The position numbers and the translations under genes are program-made. A model generated the notes under the pieces. It was not told the origin of the DNA, did not search any database, and worked only from the letters and a program-made list of their open reading frames with translations. From Mesostigma viride (Eukaryota > Streptophyta > Mesostigmatophyceae > Mesostigmatales > Mesostigmataceae), in NCBI GenBank assembly GCA_009746045.1, contig RPFO01000587.1, positions 1 to 62,000 of the forward strand: a stretch of 62,000 nt of DNA, given 5' to 3'. Position 1 is the first letter of the stretch. Each line of letters opens with the position of its first letter. Below are positions 42,624 to 62,000 of the stretch, one piece after another.

Positions 42624-43935
42624 ATGGATCATGAATGCATACAACAAATGGCACGTGATCCTTATCCCCTGTACAGAAACAAAGCCTTACGCCGGAAAAG
42701 GAATTTGATCTTATGCCGCACATACAGCTCGCCCTTGCCTGGAGCATCGACTATGTAACTGGAATGGTGATCTTGCAAAGGCAGCCGGCTCCCACCTATG
42801 TCCCCACTGTAAATAGAAATAGAAATAGAGATACCTGTTTTTACATTCAAAAGTGACTGGGCGTAGGATATCTTTAGTGTGGACGTACACTAACCATCGT
42901 GCTGGTGTGCATATGCTTGCATATCTGGCCTGCGCTGGTTGTCTCCTTGAGATACTTGCGGATGCCAGATTGCTGGTTGTCTACTTGAGATACTTGCGGA
43001 TGCCAGATTGCTGATTGTCTACTTGATATACTTGCGGATGCCAGATTGCTGGTTGTCTCATTGATATACTTCCCGATGCCAGTTGCTGCCTGGCATTGCA
43101 TGTCATGCAATATGCTGTCATGGCACTCTCTGTACTAGCGCTCTACGTTACAGTACATGTAAGGCATTCTCTGTACACTTGCTGTCGTCCTTGATGCTTT
43201 GCTACCAGCATTTTTTGCGCTTCGTGCCTTATTCTGATGCTCAGTCACGAGTCTCGCTCTTCTTTTTGTCCATGCCTTGCATGAGGGTGTTAGCTGCTAG
43301 GATATGCAGGTTACACACACATCCAGGATGCGGTTCACATTCCTGAGATGTTATCCTTTTCTCTTTTATTCCACAACATGAATTCCTGCACTTAAGTGTT
43401 AATTAAATGATTACTTAAGATTAACAAGCACGTGACTGCGTCACATGGGTGCTAGTACAGAGTAAAACGAACCTTCAACCCCTATACACAATGAGGAGGG
43501 CGGGTGCCCTAGGTTCTCTCACTGCCACAAGTGGGCAGGCCACGTACAGAGCGCCAGATCTCTCTGCAGCATATGGTGCCAGGGCGCAACACGTACTGTG
43601 GTTGCAATACAACCAAGGAATACCAAAGCTTAAGAAGCTGGGCCCTATGCTGAGTAGAGTAGCTAGCCGGATTTTGTAGCTTAGATTACATATTAGCTTA
43701 GAGTTAGCTTAGTTAGTTTTCGCGGCTCCGCTCACCCCCACCCATCAGCAATGGAATGCATGCTACATGATCTCCCAACGGAGTCGTGTTATAATATTAG
43801 TTCTATAGTTATTATGAAAACAAAACTAAATACCATAGCTGGTAGGCTGACACATTACACATAGCTTATGCTAAATTGAAAAGGTGACTTCAGGTACGGT
43901 CGTGAACTTGTCTCAATAGGGTTTCTGGCTTTCTG
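42624..43935. other. Spacer downstream of the F-box gene
   Basis: About 1.3 kb. Apart from the 38-bp repeat listed separately I see no gene. A plus frame at 43449-43679 lacks family resemblance. Confidence 0.5.
42935..43086. repeat. 38-bp tandem repeat, 4 copies
   Basis: Units start CTGGTTGTCT and include ACTTGCGGATGCCAGATTG, with the last copy most diverged. It lies 3' of the F-box gene and is possibly transcribed. Confidence 0.9.
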
Positions 43936-43937
43936 CA

Positions 43938-44975
43938 TTAATTAATTAATTAATTAGGAACATAACTCCGTTGGGAGTATATGTAGCACATAGCCCTGAG
44001 AAGGGGCATATGAGCCTATAATACATTCTAAGCTACTTCCTGCAAGGGTGGGAATGTAAACAACACTTGCTCTAGGTGCACCAGGGCACCCGCACCCTCA
44101 TGGTCTATCACGCTATGCCCGGGTAAGGGGGGAGCATGCCTGTGAGGGGGAAGATCATCATGGCTATACAAGAGCTATGGCATGGCTTCTCAGCAGGGAG
44201 TGACTCCCTGCATGGGCACTGCATAATTAAATAAAGCTAGGCATCATCTGGAGGGTGGCTCATCATAGGCACACATGTACATGACTAAAAAGGCTAGGCC
44301 TAAGCTGGTATAGTGCCTGTAGTAGGCGGGCATGTACAAGGCCACTGTCTAACTATTCTACACTACTGATGTATTCCCCTAGGCTGGGGCTGGAGTTGTC
44401 GGGGCCGCGGTGGTCGAGGGGGTCGCTTGCCAGGGCTTGTGGCCGACGTAGATGGCCGCCCCCTTCCAGTACACCGGCTGGCCCGCCTTGGTCTGCCGGA
44501 GCTGGATGTAGGTCGGCCATAGCTCCCGTCGCCGTTGTTGCTGTGCCAGGGTCAAGTCGTCGTCCACGGTGAAGGGAGTATTCGCGAGCCGCTTGCGGCG
44601 TCTGAGAAACGAAATCTTGTCCGCTGGGCTATCAAAGATGAGAAGGAGCGGAGGCGCCCCTGCCTTACCCCGCGCGCGGGGGAGGCGGTGGGCGGTCAGC
44701 TTGATCTCACCAAGAAGGCCCATGCGTGCAAGGATTTTGCTCTCAAACGCACGTGCAAGCTTCTCGGAATTCTCACCTTCTTCCATGTCCAAGTTCTTGA
44801 GTATGGCGTTGAGGCTGCGCTTGGCGAGCTCGGCCTCCTCGCGGAGGTCAAGCGTCTGCCGCTGGAGCTGGGCTGCGACGGCGGAGGTGGTGGAGGTGGT
44901 ATGTTGCTTAAGCATGTCCGCCCAGGTCGTGATGGGAGGAGCATCGCCGGCCAGGCCAGCCGAGGCTTTCTGCAT
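43938..44975 (-). mobile_element. LINE ORF1-only copy 2, 5'-truncated
   Basis: Minus strand: it starts inside ORF1 at about 44975 (ITTWADMLKQHTTSTTS), runs to the ORF1 end at about 44379 (LWPTYIQLRQ...PVYWKGAAIYV), then a 3' UTR and an (ATTA)n tail at 43938-43962. Its UTR aligns with that of the neighbouring full copy (CTCCGTTGGGAGT, GAGAAGGGGCATATG). No RT follows ORF1. The 5' truncation and simple tail are typical LINE insertion features. Confidence 0.75.
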
Positions 44976-46800
44976 TAATTAATTAATTAATTATCAACAT
45001 CACTCCGTTGGGAGTCAATGTAGCACATATCCCTGAGAAGGGGCATATGGCTTTAAATACATCCTAGGCTACTTCATGCAAGGGTGGGAATGTAAGCAAC
45101 ACTTGCTCTAGGTGCCGCAAGGGCACCGGCACCACCATGCTGTCTCAGGTTCAACCCAGCTAAGGGGATCCTGGCACGGGGGAGGAAGATCATCATGGCT
45201 ATGCAAGGGCTAGGGCATGGCTTCTCGACAGAGAGCATCTCTCTGCATGGCATAGCATGGCTAAGTTCTTAATGCAACATCCATGGGGGTCCCATTATAG
45301 ACAAAGCATGGCTAAATGTTGAAGGCATCATCCATGGGGGCCATTATGGGCGCACATGCGCGTGGGCCACATGCTAGGCTAAGCCTTACTAATCTACACT
45401 ACTGGTATATATATTCCTAGTCTGAGGTGGCAGGAGGGGGCTGCCAGGGCTTGTGGTCAACGTGGATGACCGCCCCCCTCCAGTATACCGGCTTCCCCCT
45501 TGCGCTCTGCCGGAGCTGAAGGTAGGCCGGCCATAGCTCGCGTCGCCGTTGTTGCTGGGCCAGGGTCAAGTCGTCGTCCAGCGTGAAGCGAGTCTCCGAG
45601 AGCTTCTTGCGGCATTTAAGGAACGCCAGCTTGTCCGCCATGTACTTAAAGGTGAGGAGCACGGGGGCCGGGCCAGCCTTCCCCCGCGCGCGGGGGAGGC
45701 GGACAGCCGACATGTCCAGCTCACCAGTGAGTAACATGGGGGCAAGAATGGCGCGCTTAAATGCCTCAAGAAGGCTCGTGGAGGTCTCACCTGCCTGCTG
45801 GTCGAAGTGCTTGACGATGACATTGTGGCTGCGCCGGGCGATGTCGGCTTCCTCGCGAAGGTCGAGGGCTTGTTGCTTGAGTTGTGCCGAGATGGTGGAG
45901 GTGGTGGAGGTGGTGTGCTGCTTAAGCAAGTCCGCCCAGGTGGAGGGAGCATCGCCGGCCGAGCCAGCAGGCGCCGGCTGGGCGGCGATGTCCTTCACCG
46001 CCTGGGCGGTGAGGCCGGCGGTGTCATGCAAGCTCTCAAGGGCGTTGGCGGTGGCTTGAAGGCGTTGGTCGAGGTCGAGGAGCTGGGCTTTGATGTCGGC
46101 AGTGGAGGCGGAAATGGCCGTGGAGGTGGAGGCGGCGGCGGTGGAAATGTGAGGAAGTTCAGCAGTCAGCGTGCCGCCGATTGCTGCTATGTCGGCAGCA
46201 AGGGGGGTCACGTGCTGCTGAAAGGCTTCCGTGAGGATGGAGCGGAGGGTGGGGACGGAAAGGGGTGGAGCCCAGATCTCGCCGTCAGAGCGCTGGAGAA
46301 GGGAGTTGAGGATGGCGTGCTGGAGATGGGGGCGGACGCAGCCGGACAGCCCGTAGATGTTGGCCCAGCGGCTGCCGTCCGGGGCGAGGAGGCGATTGAT
46401 GGAGTGGAAATGGAGGCACAGGTCGTAAAGCGAAGCGTAATCCCCGAAGAAGATGCAGCGCAGAGCATCGGTCGGAGAAATGGTGGCCCAGTCGTAATCT
46501 GCGACCTTGAAAGGCCGGGGCCGAAAGCTCGGTTCTGGGCGTGAAGACCCTCCTGTGTCGTCGGCTGGGCGGGTGCGCTTGGGGTCAGGCGATGCAGATG
46601 GCGAGGCGTTAAGCCCGGGTTGCTGGACGACCACCAGTGCACGACTAGTGTCATCGCCGCCTGCCGGACCTGAAGGCGAAGCTGCAGCCTGAGCTGCAGA
46701 ATTTTCATTGCCGAGCGCAGCCGCCAGGCTGCGTTGCGTCGAGGCGCGTTTGTGCGCCATATATTGCGTTTTAGATTCGGAAAATTATATCAGCATGTGC
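44976..46800 (-). mobile_element. LINE ORF1-only copy 1 (HAL1-like)
   Basis: Minus strand: an intact ORF1 (46760-45417), a 3' UTR of about 420 bases and an (ATTA)n tail at about 44974-44995. The ORF2 endonuclease/RT that should follow ORF1 is absent, and the UTR begins at once. It lies head to tail with copy 2, whose 5' end abuts this copy's tail. The 5' end is approximate. Confidence 0.75.
45417..46760 (-). CDS. Intact LINE ORF1-like nucleic-acid-binding protein, 447 residues
   Basis: One uninterrupted frame. Residues about 1-90 are Ala/Ser/Pro-rich; 95-200 form a compact region without a named match (FFGDYASLYDLCLHFHSINR); 200-330 are helical with coiled-coil character (DLDQRLQATANALESLHD). 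Residues 340-440 resemble the RRM-plus-CTD part of L1 ORF1 proteins: PVLLTFKYMADKLAFLK, then FTLDDDLTLAQQQRRRELWP and KPVYWRGAVIHVD. L1 ORF1 proteins coat element RNA as trimers and act as chaperones. No zinc knuckle is seen. Start: Met 46760, the first in frame. The intact frame suggests recent insertion or selection. Confidence 0.75.
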   Translation of the reverse strand: MAHKRASTQRSLAAALGNENSAAQAAASPSGPAGGDDTSRALVVVQQPGLNASPSASPDPKRTRPADDTGGSSRPEPSFRPRPFKVADYDWATISPTDALRCIFFGDYASLYDLCLHFHSINRLLAPDGSRWANIYGLSGCVRPHLQHAILNSLLQRSDGEIWAPPLSVPTLRSILTEAFQQHVTPLAADIAAIGGTLTAELPHISTAAASTSTAISASTADIKAQLLDLDQRLQATANALESLHDTAGLTAQAVKDIAAQPAPAGSAGDAPSTWADLLKQHTTSTTSTISAQLKQQALDLREEADIARRSHNVIVKHFDQQAGETSTSLLEAFKRAILAPMLLTGELDMSAVRLPRARGKAGPAPVLLTFKYMADKLAFLKCRKKLSETRFTLDDDLTLAQQQRRRELWPAYLQLRQSARGKPVYWRGAVIHVDHKPWQPPPATSD

Positions 46801-47853
46801 GTCTTAGAAAGACGAAGCGATAGTGATATTCACAGCTGAATTTGGGGCTCAAACGTGAAAGTTATGAGCTCCGCCGTCAGCCATGGCTACCTCGTGGCTC
46901 GTGGCTCGTGGCTCGCTTTCTGCATGCCTCCTTGATAACAACAAACAGAGGTCGTACACATTCCCAATTAGATCGAAAGTATCAGGGGCACTGTATTTTC
47001 AACAGCTTGTAACATGACGATGGAGGCTGCGTGTCAGACAATATTTAAGTGAGACAACTACTGCCAATATATTCTGATTTGGCACGCCGCAAAGGTGAAA
47101 ACCATTTGCGTTCAGTGCCGGTCCGCGGAAAACGCGGAAAAACGCGATCTGCAAATGAATCCAGGCCGGAATCGAACGGGGTACCTCTCGCACCAATTTT
47201 GCTGACTATAGGACGGACGTCTCCGGATCCTAAGGCATCGCCAACTGACACCTACAGTCATCCGCAAAAGTTCTCCTTTCCGGGGAGTGATGCAAGCCTT
47301 TCGGATTTGGTACTAGATAAATCATTCGAGATCTGTGTGTAGGAGTACTACACACGTGTCTGCACTCGAGACTTGTTCAGTCTCGAACCGTGAGACGGGC
47401 TGAACACGGCTGGAACCTTCTTGAGAAGGGGGCGCAGCCGGTACTATCGAGATCAGCCAAGCGTATATTCTGATTTCTGCACTGCCAATATATTGACAAT
47501 CATACCAGGATGCATCGATGTGGCGGTCGCCCGCGGCCCTGACATTTGTGAAGTTCCTATTCCCTCTAGCTCCCTATGCGCACATGCGAATGCACGCATG
47601 CAGATCTCCCCCTGCAAGGGCTGGCTGATACCCTGCCAGTTGCGTACGTCCTCAATCAATTTCCCAAAACAAAAATCAAACCCTGCAACAGGGATTGTCG
47701 AGCCAAGATCACTTCCAGCTTGTGATTTCCTGTCATCTCCTGTCCATATACCCACCGACCATGCAACCGGATCTCCATAAAAGAAACGGTGATCAAATGG
47801 GAGGCATTACACGTCGAGCTTCCGCGCAGCTCGCTCTAATGGAGAGCAAGCCC
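46801..47853. other. Spacer between the LINE and the RsmD gene 3' end
   Basis: No gene found. At 47150-47215 the minus strand carries GTTCGATTCC, a good tRNA B-box, but a full cloverleaf could not be built. Confidence 0.45.
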
Positions 47854-57977
<10,124 letters not shown>

Positions 57978-58677
57978 TTATCTCTAACAAATGCCTACAA
58001 CTCTGCAATCGTAGAAAGCATAAGAAATTGAGCTCTGCCCTGGGGCGCTAGCCTTGTGTCTACAGTTTACAGTCCGAGACGGCTGCAGTGCCGCCTCGCA
58101 GTCGTAGGCAAATACTTCTCTTCGCCTTATGGTTCCGAAATATAAATCCAGCGACGTCGTCTCCGCAGCCTGGCTGCATGAAAAATATTGTATGCTTTTC
58201 TCCGTCACATAATTTTACCGACCGTAACCTCCACCGACCGTATCAGCGCGTACTATAATATTGACAGATAGGCTCAGATAGGTGACTGCCTGACTGGCAA
58301 CATGCGCAGTGACGCACTTTGGCACATGACATCATTTGGGAGCTTGGACAACTTAATTAGGTTTGGCATAGTTTCATTAGTTTGGTATCGGAATGTGACG
58401 CTCATCATTACACTTTACCGTTAGTCCGTTACCAGATGAATTATTGGGTAAAACCATGCGAAGCCAATCTAGCATCAGTGTTTTATTGCCATCTAGCATC
58501 AGTGCTATTGAGAGTTCATAAAAAACAATTTCACGGGAGCGCTCCCGGCGATTTTCTTGTTTTTCAATAAGGACACGTAACGCTAATTTCAGGCTAAATT
58601 TCACAGGCCAGCAAATGGAGCCTGCTTTCCCATTTACCCAGGCGTGTAAATGATACCCTGAATTTGACAACCCGCCC
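57978..58677. promoter_or_regulatory. Shared upstream region of the RsmD and GS-like genes
   Basis: 700 bases between divergent starts at 57977 (minus) and 58678 (plus), with no satellite and no exon recognised. It is a likely bidirectional promoter region by position only. Confidence 0.5.
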
Positions 58678-61600
58678 ATGGGACAAGCCTGTGCAAAAGG
58701 CCCGCAAGGGCCCAACAGGTCCAACCCCGAAATAAGAGTAAAATATCAGCAGGAGAGCACGTTCAATGGGTCCAAGAAAGAACCAGTTATCGTCGACATG
58801 GATGCCGAGCCCTTGGAGCCAAAGGCGGAGCCGTTCCTTCAACCCCCCGAACCCGAGCGCCCTAGCTCGCCTCGCACGCCGTCACGTCGGGGAAGTCGAG
58901 GTGCTCTTAACCTCGCGCAGCAAAACTTATCAGCCACCATGCCGCCTCTAGGTGAGGGGGGCATCCGAGCGCACTTCAGCATCGACGCGCGCTCAGCTTT
59001 TTCTTGTTGAAGGCATTGAAAGCTGTCGACGCCACCCTCCTCATCTTCTTACTTGGTTTTGTAAAGCGTGGGTCATGTCACGTTTTTCCCTGCAATTAAG
59101 CAATATTTGTTTGTTATGTTGTGTTTATGTCCTTTCGGGGTCCTTGCACATCGGTGTCAACTGTAGGACTGACCTGGAACTTGATGGGTCAGATGGGTCT
59201 CCGCCCCATCCGTGCAGTAACATCCTCTGCCATGCAGTTTCGATATTCTGAGACCGGCGTATCCACATCCTCCATCCACCCACCCACCCAACCGACCGAC
59301 CGACCGACCGACCGACCGACCGACCGACCGACCGACCGACCGACCGACCGACCGACCGACCGACCGACCGACCGACCGACCGACCGACCGACCGACCGAC
59401 CGACCGACCGACCGACCGACCGACCGACCGACCGACCGACCGACCGACCGACCGACCGACCGACCGACCGACCGACCGACCGACCGACCGACCGACCGAC
59501 CGACCGACCGACCGACCGACAGACCGACCGACCGACCGACCGACCGACCGACCGACCGACCGACCGACCGACCGACCGACCGACCGACCGACCGACCGAC
59601 CGACCGACCGACCGACCGACCGACCGACCGACCGACCGACCGACCGACCGACCGACCGACCGACCGACCGACCGACCGACCGACCGACCGACCGACCGAC
59701 CGACCGACCGACCGACCGACCGACCGACCGACCGACCGACCGACAGACCGACCGACCGACCGACCGACCGACCGACCGACCGACCGACCGACCGACCGAC
59801 CGACCGACCGACTGACCGACCGACCCATGCCCCCCCCCTCTCCCCTTTCCCACCCCCCCACCTGCCCGCCCACTATGCTTCATTGCCCTGCTCCCCCACC
59901 AGAAACCCCCTCCCCCCCAAACACACACATGCAACGCGCGCGCACACACACCATGCTACCATATCTTGTTTCCCCCACTCCTTTTCGTTTCCTTCTCCCC
60001 GCCACCATCAGTGCCCGGCCGCACGCAAACGCTTAACCCACGCACTACTTTTACATCCCCCTTTTTCCCCATTACCCTCCCACCCACCAGCATCCGTGCC
60101 CGGCCACAGCCGCTTGCCCTTTGCGAGCGTGCCCCTCACCCGCCACACCAAGTCCTCCACCGATCTACCCGACGTCATGGGCGACGAAGGCTTTTTGAGC
60201 GACCCGTCCGTTTACGAGGTCCCCATCGCTGCGCCCACGAGACCCGACCCAACCCGGTCCAAGGGGGCGCGTGCGGGGGGCAGTCGCAAGAAGCGGGGAT
60301 CGGACACAAACGCTTCTGTGGGCGGGGAGGACCTTGGCGCGGACAGATCGCGTATGAGGAAGCATCTGAGGCGTGCGCTGGCGGATCTGAGCCATGTGCG
60401 GCTGGTGTGGTGCGACCTGGCGGGGTTGCGGCGGTGCCGGGTACGTTTGTGGGTGGGGCATGGCGGGCATGACAATGTTATACCCCACAAGTGGCTATTC
60501 TTGGCTATTAATGCATGCACTTATTGGCTATCAATACATGTTCTTATTGGCTATCAATACATGTTCTTACTGCTTATTAATGCATGTTCTTATTGGCTAT
60601 CAATACAGGTCCTTATTGGCTATCAAAACATGTACTTACTGCTTATTAATGCATGTTCTTATTGGCTATGAATACAGGTTCTTGTTGCTCCCTCATGAAT
60701 GACCTGGGCATCAAATCCTGGCGCTACCCCATTCCTCATCCTGCCGGTCCCCCCACTACCCCAGGTGGTGCCCGTCTCGGCTGTCATGTCTGCTCTACTG
60801 CTTCCCCATCGATGGAACGGCCGCGGTTCTTGTGGGCGAACGCGTGTGCCCTGCAATCGGATCCCACGAACGTAATCTGGTCACTGTCTACTCTGGTCGC
60901 TGCGTGATCTGGTTGCTCCGCCCACCACCCCCAGGTCGTCCCCGTCAAGCGCTTCCGCTCCCACACCATGCCCTTTGGCCTGGGCCTCGCGCAGGCCAAC
61001 ATATCGCTCGCCTCCTGGACCGACTTGTACGTGTGGCAGCATGCAGCGGTGGGCGGTACGGTGTGTCTGATGGGCAGTTTACTAGCAAGGGGGGTTGGCA
61101 GCAGCAGGGGGCTGATTTGTACGTGGCAGTGCACCGCCGTGGATGGGGGCAGCAGGAGGGTGAAATAGGTGAAGGGTGGGGCCTGCTAGCCTGTTGGTGG
61201 CAGGAGGAGGGTGGGGCTGGTTGGCAGGAGTAGGGTGCAGCAGCTCCGTCGGCCTCATCCGGGATCCAACCACAGGACCTCTGGCATAATGCTGCAGCAG
61301 TAGGGTGGGTGGAGCGGTGGAGGGCAGCGGCATGAGGATGTTGCAACAGGCAGTTGGGGCAGCTGCGTGGGAAACCAGCTTGTCATTGCGTACAGGACCT
61401 TTAGCCCCGTTGCATCATTTCAGCTAGGCAATCTCACCTCTCTGGTTGGCCGGTGTCAGGGTGCATACACGACCACTCTAGTTAGTTGCCCGTTGCATCC
61501 ATCATCCGCATCAGTTTGTTCATCTGTGTGCGTCTGCGCTTCATCCGAAGGAACTTGTCACCACCCACCCTGCTTGTTCTCCATGTGGGTATGCCGCCCT

Positions 61601-61858
61601 CCCGCTCACACATGAATAGTTCGCAGTGTGTGCATGCTCCCCCCCACCCACCCCCACGCACACATTAATGGTTCGCAGTGTGTGCATGCTGCCCACACAC
61701 ACAGACATTAATGGTTCACGGTGTGTGTATGCCCCCCCCCCCCCCGCCCCCCCATGAATGGTTCACGCCAGCATCCCGCCTGGGTGCGGCTTCACCGCGC
61801 AGGGTGAGGTGCGCATCGTACCCGACTGCCACTCCGTCCCCATCAAGAAACTTCCCTG
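58678..61858 (+). CDS. Glutamine-synthetase-like protein (FluG/NodGS type), 5' exons
   Basis: Plus-strand exons 58678-58951, 60091-60440, 60935-61026 and 61772-61858. Phases agree (1, 0, 2, 2) and the gene continues beyond the right edge. The N-terminus MGQACAKG has Gly2 and Cys5, a myristoylation/palmitoylation pattern, followed by a Pro/Ser-rich, probably disordered region. From about residue 196: VRLVWCDLAGLRRCR, VVPVKRF, FGLGLAQANISLASWTD, then GEVRIVPDCHSVPIKKLPW. This is the beta-grasp domain of GS-like proteins of the FluG/nodulin-GS group, which typically reads D.SG..RCR-VVPVKRF. The ATP- and glutamate-binding catalytic half would lie to the right, so activity cannot be judged. Whether an amidohydrolase domain exists elsewhere is unknown; none precedes it. 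The family call is firm for exons 2-4; exon 1 is supported by phase and position. Confidence 0.75.
59275..59825. repeat. (GACC)n microsatellite, about 550 bp
   Basis: About 135 GACC units with rare GACA and GACT changes in intron 1 of the GS-like gene. The complement (GGTC)n occurs in intron 3 of the divergent RsmD gene at 53762-54012. The Pro-Thr-Asp-Arg frame is an artefact. Confidence 0.97.
60000..60035 (+). repeat. Copy of the GS-like exon-2 acceptor
   Basis: CACCATCAGTGCCCGGCCGC here resembles the real acceptor and exon start CACCAGCATCCGTGCCCGGCC at 60084-60104, lying about 83 bases upstream of it. Confidence 0.6.
60488..60685. repeat. About 25-bp tandem repeat, 8 copies
   Basis: Units of the form TTATTGGCTATCAATACATG with TACTGCTTATTAATGCATG variants, in intron 2 of the GS-like gene. 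A CCAG|GTGGTGCCCGTC copy of the exon-3 acceptor (real one CCAG|GTCGTCCCCGTC at 60935) follows at about 60762. Confidence 0.85.
61105..61130 (+). repeat. Copy of the GS-like exon-3 donor
   Basis: GATTTGTACGTGGCAG resembles the real junction GACTT|GTACGTGTGGCAG at 61022-61038, about 90 bases downstream of it. Confidence 0.6.
61565..61771 (+). repeat. Repeats of the GS-like exon-4 acceptor flank
   Basis: The bases before the acceptor at 61771 (ATGAATGGTTCACGCCAG) recur upstream as ATGAATAGTTCGCAG, ATTAATGGTTCGCAG and ATTAATGGTTCACGG at about 61612, 61666 and 61708, separated by C-rich and CACACA stretches. Confidence 0.8.
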
Positions 61859-62000
61859 GTGCGTGTAGACCTGCAGCACACGGCTATAGTGCCACAGAAG
61901 CATCGCACACCCTCGCAAGCATCACGTGGAGAGCCTCGTTCTCGCTGCCTCCCTCCGGCACGTTTCTTTCCCTGGATGAGTGTGTGCCACCGTTGTCACT
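61859..62000. other. Right edge, inside intron 4 of the GS-like gene
   Basis: Begins with the GTGCGTG donor. No further exon could be recognised before the window ends. Confidence 0.5.

Noticed and set aside
47150-47230. Possible tRNA on the minus strand (GTTCGATTCC B-box, 7-bp acceptor-like pairing)
   Set aside because: The T stem has C-C mismatches and no D or anticodon arm of normal size could be drawn.

Overview
The window looks like nuclear DNA of a microalga-like eukaryote, most probably a green alga. It has spliced genes with GT-AG introns, two retrotransposon classes, a hAT-type transposase remnant, and a gene for an RsmD-type rRNA methyltransferase with a plausible transit peptide. 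There is no sign of bacterial operons, CRISPR or rRNA. Most long open frames are artefacts of huge micro- and minisatellites. The real genes were rebuilt by hand from short exons with matching splice phases. The lineage assignment is inference.

Layout. (1) 1-6084, minus: N-terminal exons of a Ku80-like DNA-repair protein; the gene runs off the left edge. (2) 7.6-11.6 kb: an isolated SNF2-helicase exon (minus), an isolated tyrosyl-tRNA-synthetase-like exon (plus) and a broken BED/hAT transposase, among dispersed repeats and a 1 kb GAAT array. (3) 11.8-16.4 kb, plus: a decayed tyrosine-recombinase (DIRS/Ngaro-like) retrotransposon with gag-like, RT, RNase H and YR parts, and a 2A-like motif at the RNase H/YR junction. 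(4) 16.5-19.3 kb: shuffled direct-repeat modules. (5) 19.3-22.8 kb: LINE debris in both orientations, including RT with YADD. (6) 24116-40933, minus: a 12-exon gene for a 1359-residue coiled-coil protein. (7) 41762-42623, plus: a compact 3-exon F-box gene, divergent from (6). (8) 43.9-46.8 kb, minus: two tandem LINE copies carrying only ORF1. (9) 47854-57977, minus: a 9-exon RsmD-type rRNA methyltransferase gene. (10) 58678 to the right edge, plus: the start of a glutamine-synthetase-like (FluG/NodGS-type) gene, divergent from (9).

The most striking signal is shared by four unrelated genes. Their introns are packed with tandem repeats, and the repeat unit very often contains the intron's own splice junction: exon end plus donor, or acceptor plus exon start. 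In the RsmD gene this has copied a whole 35-codon exon in phase. The compact F-box gene lacks this. The pattern suggests introns growing by tandem duplication across splice sites, leaving strings of potential alternative sites.

All exon boundaries were read by eye from splice consensus, phase and family similarity; none has transcript support here.
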